From Gammaproteobacteria bacterium (lineage in GTDB: Bacteria; Pseudomonadota; Gammaproteobacteria; S012-40), in NCBI GenBank assembly GCA_029881255.1, contig JAOUMY010000001.1, positions 744,001 through 808,000 of the forward strand: a stretch of 64,000 nt of DNA, read 5' to 3'. Position 1 is the stretch's first letter, and each line of letters starts with the position of its first letter. The translations under genes and the position numbers were made by a program. This document shows, in pieces, positions 8,715 to 19,878 of this stretch. The notes beneath the pieces were generated by a model. That model made no database searches, was not told the origin of the DNA, and saw only the letters and a list, made by a program, of their open reading frames with translations.

Positions 8715-9257
8715 CTAAAAAAGTTCGACGCTGTCCGTACCTTTGGTCTTTCCATTACCTTCCGTGGCAATACGGATGGCTTCTTTGATTGAATTGCCCT
8801 CCATCATCGCCTCAAAGAAACGACGATCTGCCTCGGTGTTGTAACGACGGTGGACTTCTTCCTTAAAAGCCTTCCATGTAGAGGTGTCTTTTAGTTGTTC
8901 GGGTTCCTGCATCATGTCCTGTAGTTGACGGATGCTTTCGGTAGTGTGGGTCAGGCGTTGGGTCAGCTTGTCGTAGAATTGGAAGCCTACTGTGCTTTCT
9001 TGCACTTTGTTGAAATACTCATCACAGATGGTGTTAATTTTTTCCAGATTCTTTGCATCAGGGTTGCGGTGCATTTCCTCCGCCAGGGCTTTGATTTCAT
9101 GTACATCTCTGACCATTTCCATAAACGTGCGAGTCAGCATCTGTACAGAACCACTTGCGTCTTTCATTGAAAGACGAATCTCACCATTGGCAAGTTGAAG
9201 AAAAGTGCTCATTTCCTGTTCGAATATGGAATCTGTTTGTGCCGATGAGTTTGCCAT
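8715..9257 (-). CDS. CheZ-like protein phosphatase
   Basis: About 180 residues, helical, with no transmembrane segment. The sequence FQFYDKLTQRL carries an Asp and a Gln four residues apart (DKLTQ), the same spacing as the catalytic D143/Q147 pair of E. coli CheZ (DLTGQ). The extreme C-terminus, DSVELF, ends in an acidic-hydrophobic tail like the CheY-binding peptide of CheZ. I therefore call it a divergent CheZ-type phosphatase of a CheY-like receiver. The start is the ATG at 9257 with AGGGG upstream; an ATG eight codons earlier lacks a ribosome site. No che genes are adjacent, so its receiver partner is elsewhere. Confidence 0.7.
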   Translation of the reverse strand: MANSSAQTDSIFEQEMSTFLQLANGEIRLSMKDASGSVQMLTRTFMEMVRDVHEIKALAEEMHRNPDAKNLEKINTICDEYFNKVQESTVGFQFYDKLTQRLTHTTESIRQLQDMMQEPEQLKDTSTWKAFKEEVHRRYNTEADRRFFEAMMEGNSIKEAIRIATEGNGKTKGTDSVELF

Positions 9258-9406
9258 GTGTATCCCCTGTAAATTGTGCATAAAAAATTCAAATCTCTGC
9301 CTTTCATATCGAGCGAAGCGGATTAAAAGTTGAGTCTCGACTTGATCTAAGTATTATCTAAGGCAAGAAGACTAATTTTGAGGGCCCAGGGAGAAGGAGA
9401 AAAATA

Positions 9407-11218
9407 ATGACAAACGGACAAAACCCCTCAATCACCAATCTTACTCAGTTGTTTCATCGTACCTTGATGAAATATCCCGGCGGATCGGCTTACCGGTGGT
9501 TCGATGAACAGAAAAATTCCTGGCGCGCCTGCAGTTGGGCGGACGCCTTTCGTCGTACATGTCGAATTAGAATGGCGTTTAGTGAGCTGACACCGGGCCA
9601 ACGGGTCGCATTGATATTGCCGAACTCACCGGACTGGGTGTGTATCTCACAAGCTGTGCTAAGCAAGGGCGGGCAAATCGTGCCTATTATTCCGTCCACC
9701 ACATTGGAACGATTGATACATGTTTTGAAAGAAACACGGCCTCAATATCTTTTTATCGACGATAGTCTTGATGATGAATATATCCGGCGGGTATCACGTG
9801 TGTTGCCCGAGTGCCAAATAGTAAGTGTTGGAACGCGCGCACGGCAGCAAGTTGTTATCGCAATGTCAGAGTGGATGATCGCAGATGTGAAAGCTGGCGG
9901 CGAAACCTATGAGGCCAGGCCAGACGATGTTGCCTTTATCCTGTATAGCGCAGGTAAAAATGGAATACCTCGAGGCGTGTTGATCACCCACGGCTGCATC
10001 CTGCAACAATTGCAACAGTTACAATTGCGCACGGAGTTAAGTGAACGGGATAGCATCTTCTGCACCGAACACTTTTCATTTTCGTACGCATTAATCTCGA
10101 CACTTTACCTCGCTATGCAAGGTTCAGCGTGCGTGATTTTTCCTCATTCTACGAACTTGTTTAAGGACTTTCACCGCCTCGGTGCCACCGTAATAATAGG
10201 TGCGCCGGGAGTGTTTGATCACTATCAACGGGCGTTCCAGGCAGATCTGTCTAAGCGCTCACATCTGCGTCTTCAGATGTTTCGATTTATGCGCGTGATT
10301 TCCCAGTGGCGATTTAAATCTGGAAAGTGGGCATATGCGACGCTCATGCTGCCTGCTGTCGCTTTTTTTTGTCGAGCGCTGATGAGGCAGATTGCAAGGC
10401 GCTTTAACGGCTCGTCGCTGAGATTGAAGATGGTTGTCGGAGCAAGTGCGAGTTGTCAGTTTTACTTAGACCAATTTTGTACCGGCGGAGCGATTTCCGC
10501 TATTTACGGTTTAACCGAAGTTGGGCCGCTTGTGGCAATTAATCAGCAGCCATATTGTGCAAACCACATTGGTGAATTTGTCGGAGGTGTGGAATGGAAG
10601 TTAGACGATAACGGCGAATTGTTGTTGCGTGGCGGAAGTGTCGCGAGTCGCTACATTTCCGGGAAAGCGGTCAGAAAGCATGGCTGGTTGCCAACCGGTG
10701 ATAGATTGCGTAGGAGTGGAGATCGCTACTACTTAGACGGAAGAGTCGATGCATCGATCAGGCTTTCTACGGGTGAATATGTATATCCAAGAGTGATCGA
10801 GGATCAGCTTACAAAAGACGAATTATTCACACAGGTCGTAGTGCTTGGACACGGGCGTGAATTCTTAAGCGCCATGTTATTTCTCGAAAAATCCAGACTG
10901 GCGGCTCTAATGCCTGCTAGAAATACGAGTGATAGTGTTGTGGAGTTGAATGCCTATCGCCTTCGTGATTTTCTGTCTACTCGGGTACGCCTTGCATTGA
11001 TGCGTTTGCCACACGCGTGGCAGATTAAAGACTTTCTGGTCTATGACCAAAGTTGTCTCAAACCAGAATGGTTTGACGATGAAGGCCGATTGATGCGTGA
11101 CATGATGATAGACGCGATGCATGCCGATATAGTGCAGCTTTATCAGCCGCCTCATCCCGATACGCGAAATAACTCCCGTATAACTACCCGTAATACCGCT
11201 TCGGCACTGATACGCTAG
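9407..11218 (+). CDS. AMP-binding (acyl-CoA ligase-like) protein with degenerate catalytic motifs
   Basis: A 603-residue member of the ANL superfamily (acyl-CoA synthetase/adenylating enzymes), most like FadD15-type long-chain acyl-CoA ligases. Recognisable blocks: the A5 motif YGLTEVGP, the A7 motif PTGDRLR and the A8 hinge IRLSTGEYVYP. The phosphate-binding loop at residues 180-190 reads YSAGKNGIPRG instead of the usual YTSGTTGxPKG. The C-terminal A10 region reads LKPEWFDDEGRLMRD, where the lysine needed for adenylation is not obvious. It may be inactive or catalyse only part of the reaction. A very good ribosome site (AAGGAG) precedes the ATG. It stands alone, divergent from the CheZ-like gene. 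Confidence 0.85.
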   Translation: MTNGQNPSITNLTQLFHRTLMKYPGGSAYRWFDEQKNSWRACSWADAFRRTCRIRMAFSELTPGQRVALILPNSPDWVCISQAVLSKGGQIVPIIPSTTLERLIHVLKETRPQYLFIDDSLDDEYIRRVSRVLPECQIVSVGTRARQQVVIAMSEWMIADVKAGGETYEARPDDVAFILYSAGKNGIPRGVLITHGCILQQLQQLQLRTELSERDSIFCTEHFSFSYALISTLYLAMQGSACVIFPHSTNLFKDFHRLGATVIIGAPGVFDHYQRAFQADLSKRSHLRLQMFRFMRVISQWRFKSGKWAYATLMLPAVAFFCRALMRQIARRFNGSSLRLKMVVGASASCQFYLDQFCTGGAISAIYGLTEVGPLVAINQQPYCANHIGEFVGGVEWKLDDNGELLLRGGSVASRYISGKAVRKHGWLPTGDRLRRSGDRYYLDGRVDASIRLSTGEYVYPRVIEDQLTKDELFTQVVVLGHGREFLSAMLFLEKSRLAALMPARNTSDSVVELNAYRLRDFLSTRVRLALMRLPHAWQIKDFLVYDQSCLKPEWFDDEGRLMRDMMIDAMHADIVQLYQPPHPDTRNNSRITTRNTASALIR

Positions 11219-11390
11219 TATGTATATTCAGTGTACACAGGTCGAAAAGCAGTCAATTTGTTTTGTCTATCGTAAATAAAGCAACTGCAAGACATCGTGT
11301 GTTTAAGTAAAGATGGAATCGGTTTAGCCCGAGTGTTTGGCATGAAGATTCGTCAGTCGATATTTCATTGCCTGTTTTCGAGAAAACTAT

Positions 11391-11420
11391 AAGTCAACGC
11401 AGATGTATCTGCGTTGACTT
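11391..11420 (-). terminator. Perfect inverted repeat at the 3' end of tex
   Basis: A self-complementary stretch with arms AAGTCAACGCAGAT and ATCTGCGTTGACTT begins nine bases after the tex stop codon. On the minus strand it is followed by ATAGTTTTC, a weak T-run, so it may be a terminator. The plus-strand ligase gene converges on it from the other side. Confidence 0.45.
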
Positions 11421-11428
11421 TCGTGAGG

Positions 11429-13750
11429 CTAATTTGATTTTGCTTTTTGAAACGCTAGCGCGAAGGCATTGTTACCCGTTTGTGTGGCCTGGGTCGAAGT
11501 TTGTTTTTGGCGATTTTTTGGCTTTGACGGTTCTGCACGTTGCGTCTTTTCAACATCACGAGAGGAATCCGTCAGACGCATGGTCAAGGAAATGCGCTTG
11601 CGATTGACATCAACTTCCAGCACTTTTACTTTGACGACGTCCCCCGTTTTAACCACGTCGCGTGGATTCTGAACAAATTTGTCTGCCAGCGCGGAGATAT
11701 GAACCAGTCCGTCCTGATGTACACCGATATCAACGAAAGCACCGAAATTGGTGACATTGGTTACTACGCCCTCCAAAATCATATCGAGTTTCAGGTCAGT
11801 AATTTTTTCGACACCTTCCTTGAAACTCGCCGTGGTGAATTCAGGGCGAGGATCGCGTCCCGGTTTCTCGAGTTCCTGCAGAATGTCACGAACAGTAGGC
11901 TCTCCAAATTTTTCGTCTGTGTATTCCGCGGCATTAAGGCTGCGTAGTAAATTTGTGTTGCCGATGATGTCATCAATTCGCTTACCCGTGCGAGCCAGAA
12001 TATTTTCCACAACCGGGTATGCTTCGGGGTGAACCGCCGAACGGTCGAGGGGGTTGCTGCCCTGGTCGATGCGTAAAAAGCCCGCTGATTGTTCGAATGC
12101 CTTGTCTCCCAGACGTGCTACCTTCAACAATTGCTTGCGATCCTGGAAGGCGCCATGCTGGTCGCGATAGGCAACAATGTTCTTTGCCAGGGTAGAATTG
12201 AGTCCTGAGACATAGGACAACAAGGAAACAGAGGCTGTATTTACATTAACCCCGACCGCATTTACGCAATCCTCAACCACATCCGAAAGACTGCGCGCCA
12301 GTTGCGTTTGATTAACATCGTGTTGATACTGACCGACGCCGATTGACTTTGGATCGATCTTCACCAGTTCGGCAAGTGGGTCTTGCAGGCGGCGTGCAAT
12401 AGAAACCGCGCCGCGCAGAGAAACATCCAGATCCGGAAATTCTTCCGTCGCTAAACTCGACGCAGAATAAACCGAGGCGCCCGCTTCTGAGACCATGATC
12501 TTGGTGAGCTTGAGTTCCGGATTGTTTTTGATAAGTTCCAAGGCTAATTGATCAGTTTCACGAGAAGCGGTGCCATTACCGATACTGACAAGTTCAACAT
12601 TGTGTTTTTTCGCAAGCGTACTAAGTATGGCCAAGGCCTGTTTCCACTGATTTTGCGGTTGATGCGGATAGATTGTCGCCTGTTCTAGTAACTTGCCTGT
12701 GATATCAACAACCACGACCTTAACGCCGGTACGGAAACCTGGGTCTAACCCCATGGTGTTGCGCGCGCCTGCAGGCGCTGCCATCAGCAAATCATGTAGA
12801 TTATGAGCGAAGACCTTGATGGCTTCATTTTCCGCGTTTTCACGTAGGCGTAGTTTGAGCTCGTTATCGAGACGGGTAAGAATTTTTACTTTCCACGTCC
12901 ATTTCACGCATTCCTGCAACCATTCGTCGGCCGCGCGTCCCTTGTTCTCAATGTTGAAATTGCGCGCAATCAATTGTTGGCAGCGTATATTGTCGCCAGC
13001 ATTGGCATGTGCTTCCTCACCTTCAGGTAAAGTGATGTTTAATTGCAGTATCCCTTCACTGCGTCCGCGAAACAACGCAAGTGCACGATGTGATGGCAGC
13101 TTGTGTATAGACTCTGCGGCATCAAAATAATCGGAAAACTTAATACCCTCTTGTTCCTTGCCTTCGATGATGCTGGATTTGATGCTGCCTTCTTGCCATA
13201 CATGCTCACGCAGTTTTCCATTGAGCTCGGCATCTTCAGCAAAATCTTCCATCAATATCTGCTTGGCGCCATCGAGCGCAGCTTTGATATCGGCTACATC
13301 TTTATCGGCATCGATGTAGTCACTGGCCACTGTAGCAGGGTCAAGAGTCGGGTCTTGCAGTAGCGCTTTAGCTAGTGGTTCCAGCCCTGCTTCACGGGCT
13401 ATCTGTGCCTTGGTGCGGCGCTTAGGCATGTAAGGGCGGTAGAGATCTTCGAGGCGGGTTTTGGTATCAGCGGCGAGGATCTGCTGTTCGAGTTCCGGCG
13501 TAAGTTTGTCCTGTTCGCTGATGCTTTTGATGACGGTCGCCCGGCGTTCCTCCAGTTCGCGCAAATACACCAGGCGCTCCTGTAAGGTACGTAACTGGGC
13601 ATCGTCCAAGCCTCTGGTGACTTCTTTGCGATATCTCGCGATAAAAGGTACCGTTGCGCCTTCGTCCAAAAGAGTAACTGCCGCCTGGACCTGGGCATCC
13701 TGGACGCTAAGTTCATTCGCTATACGGGAAATGATGTTTTGAACTACCAA
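11429..13750 (-). CDS. tex: Transcription accessory protein Tex (S1 RNA-binding)
   Basis: Tex/YhgF, a conserved nucleic-acid-binding protein linked to transcription and stress tolerance. The N-terminus reads [17 protein letters not shown], the core contains [16 protein letters not shown] (YqgF-like fold), followed by a helix-hairpin-helix region and a C-terminal S1 domain ([19 protein letters not shown]), ending in a Lys/Gln-rich tail. I place the start at TTG 13750, preceded by GAGG at about eight bases. This gives 773 residues, the usual length; the ATG at 13819 would add 23 residues with no family match. Confidence 0.93.
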   Translation of the reverse strand: MVVQNIISRIANELSVQDAQVQAAVTLLDEGATVPFIARYRKEVTRGLDDAQLRTLQERLVYLRELEERRATVIKSISEQDKLTPELEQQILAADTKTRLEDLYRPYMPKRRTKAQIAREAGLEPLAKALLQDPTLDPATVASDYIDADKDVADIKAALDGAKQILMEDFAEDAELNGKLREHVWQEGSIKSSIIEGKEQEGIKFSDYFDAAESIHKLPSHRALALFRGRSEGILQLNITLPEGEEAHANAGDNIRCQQLIARNFNIENKGRAADEWLQECVKWTWKVKILTRLDNELKLRLRENAENEAIKVFAHNLHDLLMAAPAGARNTMGLDPGFRTGVKVVVVDITGKLLEQATIYPHQPQNQWKQALAILSTLAKKHNVELVSIGNGTASRETDQLALELIKNNPELKLTKIMVSEAGASVYSASSLATEEFPDLDVSLRGAVSIARRLQDPLAELVKIDPKSIGVGQYQHDVNQTQLARSLSDVVEDCVNAVGVNVNTASVSLLSYVSGLNSTLAKNIVAYRDQHGAFQDRKQLLKVARLGDKAFEQSAGFLRIDQGSNPLDRSAVHPEAYPVVENILARTGKRIDDIIGNTNLLRSLNAAEYTDEKFGEPTVRDILQELEKPGRDPRPEFTTASFKEGVEKITDLKLDMILEGVVTNVTNFGAFVDIGVHQDGLVHISALADKFVQNPRDVVKTGDVVKVKVLEVDVNRKRISLTMRLTDSSRDVEKTQRAEPSKPKNRQKQTSTQATQTGNNAFALAFQKAKSN

Positions 13751-13830
13751 ACTGCATACCTCGAATTTGTCAGACTCATAGAAGGCGCACAGTTTAGGTA
13801 GCGGGATGGTATGAGGCAAGCACTAAAACA

Positions 13831-13850
13831 AAAGCCCCTTGCGGGGCCAG
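13831..13850 (-). terminator. Probable terminator downstream of the patatin gene
   Basis: GCCCC (13834-13838) pairs with GGGGC (13843-13847) around a TTGC loop. On the minus strand the stem is followed by TTTTGTTTT. It lies between the patatin-like gene and tex. Confidence 0.6.
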
Positions 13851-13898
13851 TTTGAAGGCTTCCAGAGTTTGTTGGGGACCCTAGGAAGGAGCTTTATT

Positions 13899-14021
13899 AT
13901 GAGAATAGGTGCTCTGAGCCAAACGAGCGAAGAGTCTGACAGCTTTGAACGATTGGCAGGCACATTTAAACAACTGGGACTTAATCGGTTCTTAAACGAT
14001 CGGAAGCCTAATTGCCGTTGA
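13899..14021 (+). CDS. Possible small protein of 40 residues
   Basis: A 40-codon frame beginning MRIGALSQTSEESDSF, with an unusually good ribosome binding site (GGAAGGAG seven bases before the ATG). It fills most of the gap between tex and the patatin gene on the opposite strand and overlaps the patatin 3' end by 14 bases. No family recognised, no signal or membrane segment. The only positive evidence is the ribosome site, so this may be chance. Confidence 0.3.
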   Translation: MRIGALSQTSEESDSFERLAGTFKQLGLNRFLNDRKPNCR

Positions 14022-15207
14022 CGTAAAAACGCTTTACCGCAATTGGGACGTCATCTCCAAGAAAATCAAGCACTTCCTGGCGTCGTTCCATGGTATCGCC
14101 ATAGCCAAGGTGAATAAGTTCGCGGCAGAAAGATTTTTCAAACAGGATATAACTGATCAGATTCGATCCCTTTTCAGGAGAGGCGCCGATACCCTTGAGG
14201 AAGAAACGTACGCTCCGAGGGACTTCCTGTGCGTGTTTGGCGGCGATCTTGTACAAGTCCTCGCTAGGTGAAATGTACAACATATCTACCTTGCGCATGG
14301 TGCGGCTATCACCAGGCAGGTGTTTGTCTGGAATTTGTTCCAGAGCCTTGTTGATGCGCTGCATGCGTTCCAGGTCGAGGTCGATATTGTCGAGGAAGAT
14401 ACTGTCGAGTACCTGACCTGCGATTTGACCAAAGCTCGGATAACTGTCTGCGACCACGGTCTCACAGGTATCGTCCACGTGTTTAACCCCAATGACGAAC
14501 AGCTTATCTGCGCCCAAATGTAGCGCCGGGCTAATCGGTGCGGTCTGGCGGATCGTTCCGTCCCCATAGAACTCTGCGCCCAGGCGTTCTGCGGCAAACA
14601 CAAATGGGATCGCGGACGACGCCATGAGGTGTTTTACGGTCAATTTTGTCGGGATACCCATGTGACGGGAACGATACCAGGCTTCCAATTCTTCGGCACC
14701 CTGGAAAAAGGCCACCGAGTTGCCGGAGGTGACGCCAGAGGCCGTCAAGCTTAACGCATGTACAAGTCCATCCTTGATGGAGCGGTCAATATTGTTGAAA
14801 TCCATGGCGTGGGATAGCAGGCGTTCCAAAGGTCCGCGGTCGAGTAGTGAGACAGGGTTGTACTTGCCAAGCCCACCCAAGGCCATAGCTGCAAGCCAGT
14901 GTGAAGCACTGCGTGACAGACCGAACCAGTCAGTCCGGAATACGTGATCCACATGAAAATTCCCCCAAACATGGACCAGGCGCCAGATGGCTTCACGAAA
15001 CTGATGGGCATAAATGGCAAGCGCGGTTGCGTTGATTGCACCCGCAGATGTACCACAAAGAATAGGAAAAGGGTTCTGTGCACCCTTGGGCAGCATGTCT
15101 GCCACCGCTTGTAACACGCCTACCTGATACGCAGCGCGCGCGCCGCCCCCCGAAAGGATCAAGGCGATTTTCGCTGGTGGGTTATTTCGTTCCTTTTTCC
15201 AAAGCAT
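14008..15207 (-). CDS. Patatin-like phospholipase
   Basis: A 399-residue patatin-family lipid acyl hydrolase. The oxyanion motif SGGGARAAYQVG is at residues 19-30, the nucleophile motif CGTSAGA has Ser54, and the second catalytic residue is Asp216 in YGDGTIRQ, so the Ser-Asp dyad is complete. No signal peptide or membrane segment is seen, suggesting a cytoplasmic or peripheral enzyme. The C-terminal 120 residues are not part of the catalytic core and are not recognised. It would release fatty acids from phospholipids; the exact substrate is unknown. A terminator follows. Confidence 0.92.
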   Translation of the reverse strand: MLWKKERNNPPAKIALILSGGGARAAYQVGVLQAVADMLPKGAQNPFPILCGTSAGAINATALAIYAHQFREAIWRLVHVWGNFHVDHVFRTDWFGLSRSASHWLAAMALGGLGKYNPVSLLDRGPLERLLSHAMDFNNIDRSIKDGLVHALSLTASGVTSGNSVAFFQGAEELEAWYRSRHMGIPTKLTVKHLMASSAIPFVFAAERLGAEFYGDGTIRQTAPISPALHLGADKLFVIGVKHVDDTCETVVADSYPSFGQIAGQVLDSIFLDNIDLDLERMQRINKALEQIPDKHLPGDSRTMRKVDMLYISPSEDLYKIAAKHAQEVPRSVRFFLKGIGASPEKGSNLISYILFEKSFCRELIHLGYGDTMERRQEVLDFLGDDVPIAVKRFYVNGN

Positions 15208-15362
15208 ATCCCAGTCCCCGGCATCCCAATTTTGCTTGTCCCATTATATGTATCGGTTGCCCTCCACGAAGAACTTAGACCGGGAATCGGGAAAATGATT
15301 GCGCCCGGTCACATCATCCGCGGAAATTTTCTATGCCTCTGAACGGAAGAGGTTTTTCTGGT

Positions 15363-15746
15363 CTAGACCAACTCCATAATGCCGTCCATTTCCACACCCG
15401 CATTACGCGGCAGACTGGCGACACCAATGGCTGCACGGGCGGGATAGGGTTGGTCAAAATAACGTCCCATAACCTCGTTGACTAGCGGGAAATGGCTAAG
15501 GTCGGTGAGAAAGATGTTGAGTTTGGCGATATCTGCCAGTGTTCCGCCTGCGGCCTCGGCAACCGCAGCAAGATTGTCAAACACGCGCACAATCTGGGCC
15601 TCCATATTGCCTTCTACCATTTCCATGGTTTCAGGTACCAACGGAATTTGTCCCGACAAATAGACGGTTTTGCCAACTTTTACGGCCTGTGAATAGGTGC
15701 CAATGGCTTTGGGTGCTTTGTCCGTGTGTATGATTTCTCTACTCAT
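15363..15746 (-). CDS. ridA: RidA family reactive enamine/imine deaminase
   Basis: A 127-residue Rid-family protein (YjgF/YER057c/UK114). It has the active-site segment [19 protein letters not shown], whose arginine binds the carboxylate of 2-aminoacrylate-type intermediates, and the family N-terminal block [15 protein letters not shown] with YLSGQIPL. The archetype deaminates reactive enamines made by PLP enzymes such as threonine dehydratase. It lies downstream of spoT in the same orientation, a common arrangement in gammaproteobacteria, with a 275-base gap in which I see no gene. Confidence 0.95.
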   Translation of the reverse strand: MSREIIHTDKAPKAIGTYSQAVKVGKTVYLSGQIPLVPETMEMVEGNMEAQIVRVFDNLAAVAEAAGGTLADIAKLNIFLTDLSHFPLVNEVMGRYFDQPYPARAAIGVASLPRNAGVEMDGIMELV

Positions 15747-16021
15747 GATGGCTGACGTCCTGCAAAGTGGATAAAGATGTTGGCGGATGATAACAAGGCA
15801 TTACTTCGTGAGAAAGGTTTGGCGTGCGGACTCTAACTATCCCCTATGGGTGTGCATTGATTAACGCGTACGCATGTGTGGTTGTGACACTTGGGTAAAA
15901 TGTTAGAGGTGTTTGCTTTCTACCGGATATGAGACAAGAAATAGTAAGTGAGTAATTGCTGCGTCTTAAATTCCATTCTTTCGTTTTTTGCGCATAACCA
16001 GCATTAGGCACGGCGTATAAA

Positions 16022-18199
16022 TTAGCCCCTGGTTCGTACGATCTTAGAGACGAGTTCAGTGCGCTTCAGACGGCGCATGATTTGCGCCAGGTGTTTGCGA
16101 TTATGCACGGTGATGACGAAAAAGATGTCAGTAAATTTGCCATCACGATCCTCTATATGGACGTTTTCAATATTGGCTTCCATCTGCGCGATGGTAGATG
16201 CAACCGTGGCCAACACGCCTCGCTGATTAGAAACTTCCAGGCGTATTTCAACCGGAAAGTCACCGTCGATGTCTTGCTCCCATTTGAGTTCCAGCCAATT
16301 TTCCGGGTGCTTGGTATGTTCACGGATATTTTTACAGCCAGTGGTGTGAACTACGATTCCTCGGCCCGCGCTGAAGATGCCAATAATCGGGTCGCCTGGG
16401 ATCGGGCGGCAACAACGCGCGTAATTGATGTTTATGCCTTCTGTGCCCTTGATCGCAAGCGGTCTAGGTGAATTTTTGTCACCGCCTAACCAGGAAGGTG
16501 CATAGCGGAACAGAATATTTTTCAGGCCAGTCGACCGACCGCGCTGACCGGCTTCCTTGCTCAAAAGGCTGGATACCTGTTTGGCTACCAGCAAAGGCAT
16601 GCGATTACCCAGGCCGATATCAGAAAGCAATTGATCTAGCGTCTTGAGGTGATAAAGCTCCAGTATCTTGGTGATTTTTTCTCGCGGAATCTTATCTAAC
16701 GCTAATGAGAACGTTCCCAGGCTACGGTCGAGCAGGCGCTTACCTAAAGACACTGCCTCTTCATCACGCAGTTGCTTGAGAAAATGTCGAATGTGTGTAC
16801 GCGCCTTTCCGGTTACGACATAGTTAAGCCAAGCTGGATTGGGTTTGGCCCCAGGGGCAGTGATGATTTCAACATTCTGTCCGGTCTGTAACTGAGTTCG
16901 CAGAGGCGCAAGGTGTCTGTTGATCTTTGCAGCGATACAGGTGTTGCCGATGTCGGTGTGAACAGCATAGGCAAAATCCACCGGTGTCGCCCCGCGTGGT
17001 AGTTCCATGATTTCGCCTTGTGGTGTGAACACATAGACCACATCGGGAAACAGATCAACTTTAACGCTTTCAAGGAACTCGATGGAGTTCCCTGAAGTTT
17101 TCTGAATTTCCAGCAGACCACGCAACCATTCACCAGCCTTTGCCTGATTGCTGGGCAGTTTTTCGCTACCGGTTTTGTATAACCAGTGCGCGGCAATCCC
17201 TGCTTCGGATATGCGATGCATGTCGATGGTGCGTATCTGGATTTCAATCGGTACACCGTAAGGGCCGAACAATACGGTATGCAGTGACTGGTAACCATTG
17301 GCTTTGGGGATGGCGATGTAATCTTTGAAACGACCGGGCAAAGGCTTGTACAGGTTGTGCACCATGCCGAGGGCGCGATAACAGGTGTCTACGCTGTCGA
17401 CGACAATGCGAAAGGCGTAAACGTCAAACACTTCAGAAAACGAAAGACGTTTTTTGCGCATCTTTTGGTAGATGCTGTAGATGTGTTTTTCTCGGCCTAT
17501 GACTTCGCTGCTTATTCCCTCCTGCTCCAATCTGTCATGCAGGGCGGAGTTGATCTTGCTGACGATCTCCTTGCGATTACCGGCCGCTTTTTTAATGGCA
17601 TTTTTCAGTATCTGGTAACGCAATGGGTGGGCAGCCTGAAAACCCAGGTCCTGTAAATCGACACGCATCGAGTTTATGCCCAGGCGATTGGCGATCGGGA
17701 CGTAAATATCCAGTGTCTCTTTCGCGATTCGGCGTTTCTTCTGCGGCGGCATAATGCCGATAGTGCGCATATTGTGTAGACGATCGGCGAGCTTGATGAG
17801 TATGACGCGGATGTCTTTGACCATCGCCAACATCAGTTTGCGGAAATTCTCCGCCTGTGCTTCGGCCTTGGATTCAAATTTGATCTGTGTAAGCTTGCTT
17901 ACGCCGTCCACTAGTTCGGCTACTTCGTCGCCGAATTCCTGTTTTAGCTGGTCTTTTGCAGTCGGGGTGTCCTCGATAACGTCGTGTAAAATCGCCGCCA
18001 TCAGGGTTTTGTCGTCCATCTTTAGTTCGGCCAAAATACGGGCGACGGCGAGAGGGTGGTAGATATACGGCTCGCCACTGAGACGTTTCTGACCTTCATG
18101 GGCCTCTGCGCCGAATAAATAGGCACGATAGACCTCGGCGACCTGTTTCTCGTCGAGATAGGTCTCCAGCATTTTGCATAGGTCGCTAATCAGAAACAA
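16022..18199 (-). CDS. spoT: Bifunctional (p)ppGpp synthetase/hydrolase SpoT
   Basis: A 725-residue RelA/SpoT homologue. Domain order: HD hydrolase with intact H72-D73 and E76-D77 (LHDVIEDT), synthetase domain (GREKHIYSIYQKM), TGS domain (DVVYVFTPQGEIMELPRGATP), a helical and zinc-finger-like region (YARCCRPIPGD) and a C-terminal ACT domain (LEVSNQRGVLATVA). The intact hydrolase motif marks it as SpoT rather than RelA. It controls the stringent-response alarmone. The start MFLISDL matches the family. Gene order rph-rdgB-gmk-rpoZ-spoT supports the call; the gap to rpoZ is 164 bases. Confidence 0.96.
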   Translation of the reverse strand: MFLISDLCKMLETYLDEKQVAEVYRAYLFGAEAHEGQKRLSGEPYIYHPLAVARILAELKMDDKTLMAAILHDVIEDTPTAKDQLKQEFGDEVAELVDGVSKLTQIKFESKAEAQAENFRKLMLAMVKDIRVILIKLADRLHNMRTIGIMPPQKKRRIAKETLDIYVPIANRLGINSMRVDLQDLGFQAAHPLRYQILKNAIKKAAGNRKEIVSKINSALHDRLEQEGISSEVIGREKHIYSIYQKMRKKRLSFSEVFDVYAFRIVVDSVDTCYRALGMVHNLYKPLPGRFKDYIAIPKANGYQSLHTVLFGPYGVPIEIQIRTIDMHRISEAGIAAHWLYKTGSEKLPSNQAKAGEWLRGLLEIQKTSGNSIEFLESVKVDLFPDVVYVFTPQGEIMELPRGATPVDFAYAVHTDIGNTCIAAKINRHLAPLRTQLQTGQNVEIITAPGAKPNPAWLNYVVTGKARTHIRHFLKQLRDEEAVSLGKRLLDRSLGTFSLALDKIPREKITKILELYHLKTLDQLLSDIGLGNRMPLLVAKQVSSLLSKEAGQRGRSTGLKNILFRYAPSWLGGDKNSPRPLAIKGTEGININYARCCRPIPGDPIIGIFSAGRGIVVHTTGCKNIREHTKHPENWLELKWEQDIDGDFPVEIRLEVSNQRGVLATVASTIAQMEANIENVHIEDRDGKFTDIFFVITVHNRKHLAQIMRRLKRTELVSKIVRTRG

Positions 18200-18363
18200 T
18201 TTATCCTCTGATATTGATTTAAGCTTTGAAAGCTATTGAAAATACGACGAAAACCGCAGACTTGTCGAGTTTGTCGAAGCGGGAATTTGATTGTATAGGT
18301 TTTTGCGTGGGGATGGGAGCGAGGATTTCGGGCAGCGGGTTTCCCCGCTGCACCGCAAAAAGA

Positions 18364-18603
18364 CTATTCCTGCATGAGATCGTCGTCGTCTGCCGATTCA
18401 GCGTCTATCTTATCGACAGCGGCGTTGGTGACGTAACCCTCGGCGATTTCGCGTAGGGCCAGCACCGTAGGTTTGTCATTTTCCCAGTCGATCATCGCGG
18501 CCTTGCCATTGGCAAGCTGACGGGCGCGCTTGGTTGCCAGGAGAACCAGCTCAAAACGGTTATCTACGTGTTCCAAACAGTCTTCTACAGTAATACGGGC
18601 CAT
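18364..18603 (-). CDS. rpoZ: RNA polymerase omega subunit
   Basis: A 79-residue RpoZ beginning [20 protein letters not shown], the conserved omega N-terminus, followed by ATKRARQL and [10 protein letters not shown]. Omega helps assemble RNA polymerase and forms part of a ppGpp binding site, in keeping with spoT directly downstream. The acidic tail (DAESADDDD) is normal. It lies 64 bases after gmk. Confidence 0.97.
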   Translation of the reverse strand: MARITVEDCLEHVDNRFELVLLATKRARQLANGKAAMIDWENDKPTVLALREIAEGYVTNAAVDKIDAESADDDDLMQE

Positions 18604-18667
18604 GATTGCCTCCAGCCAGAGAAAGCGAACCGCGGATTATAGACCAGACGAAACGCGATTGCCACGC

Positions 18668-19877
<1,210 letters not shown>

Positions 19878-19878
19878 A

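Noticed and set aside
15278-15310. GACCGGG ... CCCGGTC inverted repeat upstream of the patatin gene
   Set aside because: Seven-base arms with a 19-base loop and no T-run; too weak to assign a role.
18333-18350. Hairpin CAGCGGG-TTTC-CCCGCTG between rpoZ and spoT
   Set aside because: No T-run follows on either strand, so I do not call a terminator; it may be chance or a minor attenuator.
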